64,000 nucleotides of DNA from Halosimplex pelagicum (GTDB lineage Archaea > Halobacteriota > Halobacteria > Halobacteriales > Haloarculaceae): NCBI RefSeq assembly GCF_013415905.1, contig NZ_CP058909.1:2914001-2978000 (forward strand), written 5' to 3'. Shown one piece after another: positions 57,983-64,000 of the stretch (position 1 is its first letter; every line of letters begins with the position of its first letter). Below the pieces are notes generated by a model that had not been told where the DNA came from, ran no database searches, and saw only the letters and a program-made list of their open reading frames with translations. The translations under genes were made by a program, and so were the position numbers.

Positions 57983-60900
57983 TCAGCACTCCGACCAGCC
58001 GCAGGACTCGCAGGTCTTGCAGCCTTCGGAGTAGTACAGCGACAGCGACGAGCACTCCGGACACTCCGGGCTCTCGCCGGCGTCGATCAGCTCCTGCTGG
58101 TCGCCCTCGGCGGCCTGTCCCGCCTCGGGACCGGGCTCGCCCGCGTCGCTGCCGGGCGCGGCGCCCATCGATACGGAGGCCCCGCCGTCCGTCTCCGGTT
58201 CGGCGGCGCCGACGTCCTGGTTCGGGTCACTGCCCTCACGGCGCTCCTCCTCGGCGGTCTCCTCCAGCGTCGCCTGCTGGGGGTAGCCCTTGTCGATCTC
58301 GTCGTCGAGGTAGCGACGGAGGGCCGTGCCGATGGCGTCCGGGATGGACTGGATCTGCTCGCCCTTGTCCCAGGCGACCTTCGGGCTGCGGATGCCCTGC
58401 AGCTCGTCGGCGATCTCGTGCGGGTCGACGCCCGCGCGCAGCGCCGTCGAGATGGTCTTGGCCAGCGCCTCGGTGAACGAAGCGGTGAAGCCGCCGGAGT
58501 TGCCGATGTTGGCGAACAGCTCGAACGGGCGCTCGGCCTCGGGGTCCTCGTTGATGTTGACGTAGAGCTTCCCGTAGCCGGTGTCGATGCGCTGGGTGAC
58601 GCCGTGGAGCACGTCCGGCCGCGAGCGCTTCTGGGCGTAGTCGGGGCGCTCGCCGTCGGCGGCGCCGAGGATCTCCTCGGTCTCCGATTCGATGGCCGCC
58701 TGGACGGCGTCCTCCTCGAGGAAGGCGTCGAAGCCGCCGAAGACCTCCTCGATCTGGGCGACGACCTCGTCGGCGTCCATGTCGGCGAACTCGGTGTTCT
58801 GGGCGCGCGTCGTGAGCACCTGCTTGCTGCGGGTGCCGTCGCGGTAGTAGGTGACGCCCTTGCCGCCGTGGTCGTAGATGTACTCGAAGACGTCCTGGGC
58901 GTCCTCGACCGTCGAGTCGTTCGGCGCGTTGACGGTCTTCGAGATGGCGGAGTCGACGCCCTCCTGGCAGGCGACCTGGATCCCAGCGTGCTGCTTGGCC
59001 GAGAGGTCGCCCGTGGTGACGAACAGCTCGCCGACCGCGTCCGGGACCGTCGAGAGGCCGTCGACGCCGTCGAACTCGTTGTTGGCCATCTGCTCCTGGG
59101 CCTCCTCTTTGACGGCGTCGATGTCGAGGTCGTTCTCCTCCAGCACGCGCAGGAAGTAGTCGTCGAACTCGACGAGCATCTCGTCGCCCTGCACGTCGTC
59201 GGAGACGTTCTTGTAGTAGGCGACGTTGTAGATGGGCTCGCAGCCGCCGGTGGTGTTGCCGACCATCGAGGTCGTGCCCGTCGGCGCGATGGTCGTCGTG
59301 TTGTGGTTGCGCAGCGCGAAGCCATCCGCCCACTCGTCGGCGTCGAGGCCGGTCTGCTTCTCGAACCACTCGCGGTACTCGGTGGGGTTCGCGTACTTGG
59401 AGTTGTCCCACTCCTCGAAGCTCCCCCGCTCGGCGGCGAGGTCGTGGCTGGCCCGCTTCGAGCCGTGGTTGATGTGGCGCATCAGCTGGCGGGCGACCTC
59501 GTTGGACACGTCGTCGCCGTAGCGCATGCCCAGCTGGATGTACAGCTGCGCCAGGCCCATGACGCCCAGACCGATCTTGCGCATCTCCCGGACGGTCTCC
59601 TCGATCTTCGGCACCGGGAAGTCCGACATCGTGACCACGTTCTCGAGGAACCGAGTCCCCATCTCGATGCGGTGGTCGAACGCCTCGAAGTCGATGGCCT
59701 CCTGCAGGAACGCGTCGACCGCGTCCTCCAGCGTGTCGTACTCGTCGGCGTGTGCCTCCGACCAGACGCGCCAGTCGGGCGCGTCCGTCGCCGCGAGCGT
59801 CGAGAGGTTGATGTGGCCGAGGTTACACGCCTCGTACTCCTCGAGGGGCTGCTCGCCGCAGGGGTTCGTCGCGAGGATGCGGTGGTCGGGGTGTTCCTCG
59901 ACGTCGAACGAGTGTTCCTTGTTGATCCGCTCGAGGTAGACGACGCCCGGTTCGCCGTTCTCGTGGGCGCCGTCGACGATGCGCTCCCAGACCTTCCGGG
60001 CGGGCACCGAGAGGACCTCGCCGACCTCGACGTACTCGCCGAGGTCGAACATCTCGTACAGTTCCTTGGTCTCGGCGGTGGCGACGTGGGGCTCCTCGGT
60101 CCGCGGGTTGGTGAAGGTAAACTCCTCGTCGGCCTTGACCGCGTCCATGAAGTCGTCGGTGATCCCGACGGAGATGTTGAAGTTAGAGAGGTGCCCCTCG
60201 ACGGCGTTGCGGAGGTGCTTGGGCACTTTGCCGTCGTCGTCGATGAGCTCCCGGGCCTCCTCTAAGGCGTCGGCGAAGGAGTTGTGCGTGAAGTCGTCCG
60301 GGTCGTTCAGACGCAGGGTGTGCGCCAGGGAGACGTCCTTGTTCTTGGCGTGGATGAACTGGATCACGTCCGGATGGGAGACGCGCATGACGCCCATCTG
60401 GGCGCCCCGACGGGCGCCGCCCTGGGCGATTGTCTCGCACATCTGGTCGAACGTGCGCATGAACGTGATCGGACCGGACGCGATGCCGCCGGTCGAGCCG
60501 ACGGCGTCCCCGTACGGGCGCAGCCGCCAGAAGGCGTAGCCCATGCCGCCGCCGGACTGGAAGACTTCGGCGGCCTCCTTGGCGGTCTGGTGGATGTTCG
60601 TGATGTCGTCCTCGGGCGAGTCGACGAAACAGGCCGACAGCTGCTGGAGCTCGTCGCCGGCGTTCATCAGCGTCGGCGAGTTCGGCATGAAGGACAGATC
60701 CTCCATCAGCCGCTGGAACTCCTCGGCGGTCGCCTCGACGTGGCTCCGGACGCCATCGGGCAGTTCCGGGACGACCGTCTCGTAGGCGAACTTGTTGACG
60801 TTGTGCTGGTTCAGGGCCGTCTCCGCGTCGTCGTCGGCCGTCGTGCCTGCGCCGAAGACTTCCTCAGCGAGCTCGTCGCGGCGCGGGTGGTCGGGCTTGA

Positions 60901-61159
60901 GCTGGTCGGGCGTGACCGTGACCTCGACGCCCCGTTCGTCGGCCTCGTAGACGGCCTCGGCGAGCGCGATGTTCTTGGCGACGCGGACGAACAGATCCTC
61001 CTGCTGTTCGACGAGTTCGCCGTCGGCGTCCTTGCGGAGATAGCGCGCGGGCAGAATGTTGTGATACGCGTTGCCGGTCAACCGCTCCTCTAACGTCGCC
61101 CCCTCGGTGCGCTTGATCGGCAGGTCGATGTCGTCGACCGCGAGATCGCCGCTACTCAT
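57983..61159 (-). CDS. nrdJ: Class II (adenosylcobalamin-dependent) ribonucleotide reductase
   Basis: A 1058-aa enzyme that makes deoxyribonucleotides. The active-site set includes the disulfide Cys in LQQLSACFVDSPEDDITNI, the radical-site motif ATNPCGEQPLEEYEACNLGHINL (Asn, Cys, Glu), and TIAPTGTTSMVGNTTGGCEPIYN. A C-terminal Asp/Glu/Ala-rich linker precedes a zinc-ribbon-like tail, CPECSSL...CKTCESCGW, which recycles the active-site disulfide. The size is typical for haloarchaeal NrdJ. The ATG at 61159 fits the MSSGDLAVDDIDLPIKRTEG start. Long noncoding DNA upstream suggests a regulated promoter. Confidence 0.96.
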   Translation of the reverse strand: MSSGDLAVDDIDLPIKRTEGATLEERLTGNAYHNILPARYLRKDADGELVEQQEDLFVRVAKNIALAEAVYEADERGVEVTVTPDQLKPDHPRRDELAEEVFGAGTTADDDAETALNQHNVNKFAYETVVPELPDGVRSHVEATAEEFQRLMEDLSFMPNSPTLMNAGDELQQLSACFVDSPEDDITNIHQTAKEAAEVFQSGGGMGYAFWRLRPYGDAVGSTGGIASGPITFMRTFDQMCETIAQGGARRGAQMGVMRVSHPDVIQFIHAKNKDVSLAHTLRLNDPDDFTHNSFADALEEARELIDDDGKVPKHLRNAVEGHLSNFNISVGITDDFMDAVKADEEFTFTNPRTEEPHVATAETKELYEMFDLGEYVEVGEVLSVPARKVWERIVDGAHENGEPGVVYLERINKEHSFDVEEHPDHRILATNPCGEQPLEEYEACNLGHINLSTLAATDAPDWRVWSEAHADEYDTLEDAVDAFLQEAIDFEAFDHRIEMGTRFLENVVTMSDFPVPKIEETVREMRKIGLGVMGLAQLYIQLGMRYGDDVSNEVARQLMRHINHGSKRASHDLAAERGSFEEWDNSKYANPTEYREWFEKQTGLDADEWADGFALRNHNTTTIAPTGTTSMVGNTTGGCEPIYNVAYYKNVSDDVQGDEMLVEFDDYFLRVLEENDLDIDAVKEEAQEQMANNEFDGVDGLSTVPDAVGELFVTTGDLSAKQHAGIQVACQEGVDSAISKTVNAPNDSTVEDAQDVFEYIYDHGGKGVTYYRDGTRSKQVLTTRAQNTEFADMDADEVVAQIEEVFGGFDAFLEEDAVQAAIESETEEILGAADGERPDYAQKRSRPDVLHGVTQRIDTGYGKLYVNINEDPEAERPFELFANIGNSGGFTASFTEALAKTISTALRAGVDPHEIADELQGIRSPKVAWDKGEQIQSIPDAIGTALRRYLDDEIDKGYPQQATLEETAEEERREGSDPNQDVGAAEPETDGGASVSMGAAPGSDAGEPGPEAGQAAEGDQQELIDAGESPECPECSSLSLYYSEGCKTCESCGWSEC

Positions 61160-61253
61160 GTGTTCTAGTCCTCCCCCGACCGATACCAAAACCGGATCGA
61201 GAGCGTGTCCGCTGTGGCCTCGTACCTATCATCTGTGACGGAAATCCTGTTTG

Positions 61254-61266
61254 TTTGGGTCCCAAA
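61254..61266. promoter_or_regulatory. 13-bp palindrome upstream of nrdJ
   Basis: TTTGGGTCCCAAA is self-complementary around the central base. It lies about 95 bases before the nrdJ start and is a plausible operator. Confidence 0.4.
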
Positions 61267-61548
61267 TAACGCTTTGGTTTGCGGGTACTCGCCGATCGAT
61301 ACGTGTGTCCGAATCCCGAGAAGTCGCGTCGCTACGGACGTTGCTGGTCACCTGACCGTGCGTTCCGTTTCATACGGTGATTACCTCTTAAGCGTAGGTA
61401 TACCGCGGTGAAAGTAGTTTCGAATTCCCGAAAATCGGGGGATAGCGGCCGGATCTGCAGTGGAAGCGATCGGGGGTTTCGAGTGGAGACCCCCTTCGTT
61501 CGTTCCCCGTGAGCCGACATCACGAGGCCGGGATCATGTGTATAATTG

Positions 61549-61627
61549 TTCTTATATAATCGGATCGGTGGGGGAGACTGCCTTCGCGTACCACGGAGAC
61601 GGAACGGGCCGATATTTTATATAAGAA
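61549..61627. promoter_or_regulatory. Two inverted TATA-like sequences, 57 bases apart
   Basis: TTCTTATATAA at 61549-61559 is inverted at 61617-61627 as TTATATAAGAA. They could be TATA boxes of two opposing promoters, one for each flanking gene, or a replication or binding site. Confidence 0.4.
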
Positions 61628-61728
61628 TATTGTTTATTGGGGCCGATCGCCGGTCTACTCGGGGCATCGGACAGTTCCGGTCGTCCACAGTCCGAAGGGA
61701 TTAGCCCGCACGCGACTAACGGGCAGGT

Positions 61729-62094
61729 GTGACGGAGCGGAACGTACTCGGAACGGAACTGGCGACGTGTAGCGAAGACCCGCTGACCGGCTACGGCCGC
61801 GACGGCTGTTGTCGGCACTTCCCGAACGACGCCGGCCGCCACGAGATCTGCGCGGTGATGACCGAGGAGTTCCTCCGGTACAGCAAGTCCCGCGGGAACG
61901 ACCTGATCACCCCCCGGCCCGAGCTTGAGTTCCCCGGCCTGGAGGCCGGCGACCGCTGGTGTCTCTGTCTCGACCGCTGGCTCGAAGCCGAGGCCGCCGA
62001 CGCCGCCCCGCCCGTCGTCCTCGAAGCCACCGCCGAGGAGGCCCTGGAGCGGGTGCGTCTGGAGACGCTCGAAGCGCATGCTCACGAGGAGTGA
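61729..62094 (+). CDS. DUF2237-family protein
   Basis: A 121-aa protein. The motifs VLGTELATCSEDPLTGYGRDGCC, HEICAVMTEEFLRYSKSRGNDL and PGLEAGDRWCLCLDRWLEA are conserved features of DUF2237, a family of unknown function with conserved Cys and Asp. The GTG at 61729 is chosen because the N terminus MTERNVLGTEL matches the usual start. A short Ala/Glu-rich helix follows the domain. Confidence 0.9.
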   Translation: MTERNVLGTELATCSEDPLTGYGRDGCCRHFPNDAGRHEICAVMTEEFLRYSKSRGNDLITPRPELEFPGLEAGDRWCLCLDRWLEAEAADAAPPVVLEATAEEALERVRLETLEAHAHEE

Positions 62095-62291
62095 CGGTGC
62101 GAGCGGGCCTGACGGAAGTCGTCGACCCGTTTCGTTCACGGCCCTGGATACTCGGGCTGCCAGCGAACCGCTAGCTCGGGAGGGGCCCCGTCCGGAAAAA
62201 GATGGTAGTGGACTCGCGGGGCAGGAGCCGCCCGTGAGACGGAATATTCCGACCGAAGGTTTTTCTCCGAGTCCACGCAAGATTCGCTCGT

Positions 62292-62552
62292 ATGGCGACG
62301 AGAGCCCACGACGATTCCGACGGGGAGGGAGTGGAGTTCATCCACGAGGACGACGGCTCGATCACCGCCAGGGACATCGAGACGGGGGTCGCTTCCTTCG
62401 GAGACACAAAGGCCGAGGCCCTTCGGATGCTCGCCGAGGCCCTGACACTTCACGAGGGCGGCGGCGAACCGGTGTCCGACGAGGACCTCGAAGAGTGGGG
62501 CCTCGATCCGGAGAACGAAGGAGACGAGGAACCCCCGGACTTCATGCAGTAG
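62292..62552 (+). CDS. hicB: HicB-type antitoxin
   Basis: An 86-aa protein with the HicB partial RNase H-like fold (VEFIHEDDGSITARDIETGVASFGDTKAEALRMLAEALTLH) and an acidic C-terminal tail that probably binds or masks HicA. It is the first gene of a type II toxin-antitoxin pair; the toxin starts 6 bases later. In this order the antitoxin precedes the toxin. Confidence 0.82.
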   Translation: MATRAHDDSDGEGVEFIHEDDGSITARDIETGVASFGDTKAEALRMLAEALTLHEGGGEPVSDEDLEEWGLDPENEGDEEPPDFMQ

Positions 62553-62558
62553 ACCCCG

Positions 62559-62810
62559 ATGGTCCGCACGCAGTTTTCCGGGCGCGAAATAGCGAAAGTC
62601 CTGCGTAATCACGGCTATCGGAGGGCTGGACGAACTGGGAGCCATCTCCAACTTCGGTGGGAGAGTCCGGACACCGACGAGGTTCGAACGGTGACTGTCC
62701 CGATGAAGTCGGAGGACGAGATCCCGATGGGGACGCTCCACTCGATAGCCGACCAGTGCGGCGCCGAAGACTTCGAGGCGTGGTGTCGATGGATCGACGA
62801 ACACGCGTAG
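62559..62810 (+). CDS. hicA: HicA-type mRNA interferase toxin
   Basis: An 83-aa double-stranded-RNA-binding-fold protein. GREIAKVLRNHGYRRAGRTGSHLQLRW holds the active His in the G-S-H motif, with EIPMGTLHSIADQCG helix after it. HicA cleaves mRNA when free of HicB. It is coupled to hicB by a 6-base gap. Confidence 0.87.
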   Translation: MVRTQFSGREIAKVLRNHGYRRAGRTGSHLQLRWESPDTDEVRTVTVPMKSEDEIPMGTLHSIADQCGAEDFEAWCRWIDEHA

Positions 62811-62966
62811 CGACGCGCTTCGAGCCAATCGGACGGGACAGTTCGAGACTCCGAACCAATTCGATCTGAGCCGCCGATAGTTTCGCTACCCGTGGGCGAG
62901 AAAGTTCCCGCGAGAACCGCAGTACCGGCGACTAACCGGATAGTTCGCGGGAACGAAAAACCGCTA

Positions 62967-63038
62967 TGGACTCGCGGGGATTTGAACCCCGGGCCTCTTC
63001 CTTGCGAAGGAAGCGATCTGCCACTGATCTACGAGCCC
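62967..63038 (-). tRNA. tRNA-Ala (anticodon CGC)
   Basis: On the minus strand, GGGCTCG pairs with CGAGTCC as acceptor; D-arm GATC/GATC; anticodon stem CTTCC/GGAAG with loop TTCGCAA (anticodon CGC); T-arm CGGGG-TTCAAAT-CCCCG; discriminator A. CCA is not encoded. It shares the acceptor stem with the tRNA-Ala at 21575, but no att repeat or element is next to it. Confidence 0.95.
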
Positions 63039-63160
63039 GCGTATATCGCTCGCAGCGCGGAGGGGATAAGTCCTGCGCGTGAGAGCGGCTTCGGCAATCG
63101 GTCACACGGTCGCGCCGTCGGGCGACCGGGCGACGGCGGTGGCCGCTGCCACCGTCCCCT

Positions 63161-63469
63161 CTAGTCCTCGAGGACGATCTCGATGGAGACGTCGTTCGGG
63201 ACCTGGATCCGCATCAGCTGGCGCAGCGCGCGTTCGTCGGCGTCGATGTCGATGAGCCGCTTGTGGACGCGCATCTCCCAGTGCTCCCACGTGGCGGTCC
63301 CCTCGCCGTCGGGGGACTTGCGGGTGGGCACCTCGAGCGTCTTCGTCGGCAGCGGGATCGGCCCCGACAGCTCGACGCCGGTCTTGTTGGCGATGTCGTT
63401 GACCTCGCCGCAGATCGAGTCGAGGTCTTCGGGACTGGTGCCGGCCAGCCTGACGCGTGCTTGCTGCAT
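63161..63469 (-). CDS. rps10: Small ribosomal subunit protein uS10
   Basis: A 102-aa protein, [31 protein letters not shown], with [22 protein letters not shown] and the conserved C-terminal [15 protein letters not shown]. It follows the EF-1alpha gene by 3 bases, the usual archaeal order. Confidence 0.97.
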   Translation of the reverse strand: MQQARVRLAGTSPEDLDSICGEVNDIANKTGVELSGPIPLPTKTLEVPTRKSPDGEGTATWEHWEMRVHKRLIDIDADERALRQLMRIQVPNDVSIEIVLED

Positions 63470-63472
63470 GAG

Positions 63473-64000
63473 TTACTCGCGCTCGTTGACGGACATGACC
63501 TGCCCCGCGGCGATGGTCTGACCCATGTCGCGGATGGCGAAGCTCCCCAGCTCGGGGATCTCGTTGGCCGACTCGATGCTGAGCGGCTTCTGCGGGCGGA
63601 TGGTGACGACTGCGGCGTCGCCGTTCTGGATGAAGTCCGGGTTCTCCTCCTCGGCCTCGCCCGTCGCGGGGTCGATCTTCTGGTCGATGGACTCGATGGT
63701 ACACGCGACCTGCGACGTGTGGGCGTGGAAGACCGGGGTGTAGCCGGCGGTGATGACCGACGGGTGCTGCATCACGACGATGCGAGCCTGGAAGGTCTCG
63801 GCGACCGACGGCGGGTCGTCGGCGGGACCACAGACGTCACCGCGGCGGATGTCGTCCTGACCGATGCCGCGGACGTTGAACCCGACGTTGTCACCGGGGC
63901 CGGCCTGGGGCACCTCTTCGTGGTGCATCTCGATGGTCTTGACCTCGCCACCGACGTCGGAGGGCTGGAAGCTCACGTTGTCGCCCGTGTTGAGCATGCC
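63473..64000 (-). CDS. tuf: Elongation factor 1-alpha, C-terminal part (cut by window edge)
   Basis: The frame is open to the window end. The visible 175 residues cover domains 2 and 3: [67 protein letters not shown] and [18 protein letters not shown]. It delivers aminoacyl-tRNA to the ribosome. The GTPase domain lies beyond base 64000. Confidence 0.97.
   Translation of the reverse strand, partial: GMLNTGDNVSFQPSDVGGEVKTIEMHHEEVPQAGPGDNVGFNVRGIGQDDIRRGDVCGPADDPPSVAETFQARIVVMQHPSVITAGYTPVFHAHTSQVACTIESIDQKIDPATGEAEEENPDFIQNGDAAVVTIRPQKPLSIESANEIPELGSFAIRDMGQTIAAGQVMSVNERE

Larger units (their letters stand above)
61160..61728. other. Long intergenic region upstream of nrdJ and DUF2237
   Basis: About 570 bases between divergent genes. 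Visible elements: a 13-bp perfect palindrome (61254-61266), a stem-loop GGGGGT/ACCCCC (61472-61494), and an 11-bp inverted repeat of TTCTTATATAA with arms at 61549-61559 and 61617-61627. No gene or known riboswitch is seen. Confidence 0.55.

Noticed and set aside
57284..60265. A 993-codon plus-strand reading frame opposite nrdJ
   Set aside because: It is the GC-rich antisense shadow of nrdJ, with Val/Arg/Leu-rich low-complexity translation and no domain.
61160..61400. Cobalamin riboswitch in front of nrdJ
   Set aside because: GGTCAGGTGACC and GCCACAG on the minus strand faintly recall B12-box pieces, but order and spacing of the conserved core are not met and such riboswitches are not known here in archaea.
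61472..61494. Replication origin ORB element
   Set aside because: The stem-loop contains CCACTCGAAACCCCC-like bases that recall an ORB, but only one copy is seen and no orc1/cdc6 gene is near.

Overview
The window is chromosomal DNA from an extremely halophilic archaeon (class Halobacteria). The signs are a GC content of roughly 65-70 % in most genes, very acidic proteins, archaeal S3Ae, S15, S10 and EF-1alpha, a Pcc1 KEOPS subunit, halocyanin, archaeal type IV pilus PilB/PilC proteins, an actin homologue, a class II ribonucleotide reductase, and many leaderless genes with a TATA-like box about 27 bases before the ATG. I cannot name the genus from sequence alone.

Layout. 1-4.1 kb: end of lumazine synthase, an aminotransferase, a membrane protein with an internal duplication, FAD synthase next to a JAMM-domain protein, then an AT-rich island with a small lipoprotein. 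4.3-13.3 kb: S1/OB/DHH phosphoesterase, secreted phospholipase D-like protein, HEAT-repeat protein, PQQ-type beta-propeller lipoprotein, HtpX-like protease and halocyanin. 13.4-16.0 kb: a minus-strand operon S15, RecJ-like DHH protein, Pcc1 and S3Ae; the RecJ-like gene carries a perfect 48-bp tandem duplication. 16.4-21.3 kb: a pilin-like gene facing a tightly overlapping five-gene operon of pilin-like proteins. Their likely assembly machinery, PilB and PilC, lies at 30.3-34.9 kb.

21.6-28.3 kb: an integrated mobile element of about 6.6 kb sits in the 3' end of a tRNA-Ala(GGC) gene. It is bounded by a 17-bp direct repeat and has a third, partial copy of the att core about 90 bp inside its right end. 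It carries a 757-aa putative HUH replication initiator with about five zinc-knuckle clusters, a small zinc protein, a P-loop ATPase with a C-terminal HTH, a small acidic protein, a winged-helix protein under a perfect palindromic operator, and a tyrosine recombinase. No capsid, spike or conjugation gene is visible. Hairpin-rich, minisatellite-bearing noncoding DNA follows.

35.0-46.8 kb: an aminotransferase with its Lrp-type regulator, an HpcH/HpaI aldolase, a ParA-CheW gene pair next to a FlaD/E archaellum-type protein, a TrmB-type regulator behind a very large RND protein, and an actin homologue with helically phased direct repeats upstream. 47-54.3 kb: zinc micro-protein, an M24-fold protein that seems to lack metal ligands, a methyl-accepting transducer, and trpDFEG with a palindrome between TATA box and gene. 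55-64 kb: MscS channel, Gfo/Idh oxidoreductase, rhomboid protease, NrdJ, a DUF2237 protein, a HicB/HicA toxin-antitoxin pair, tRNA-Ala(CGC), S10 and the C-terminal part of EF-1alpha at the window edge.
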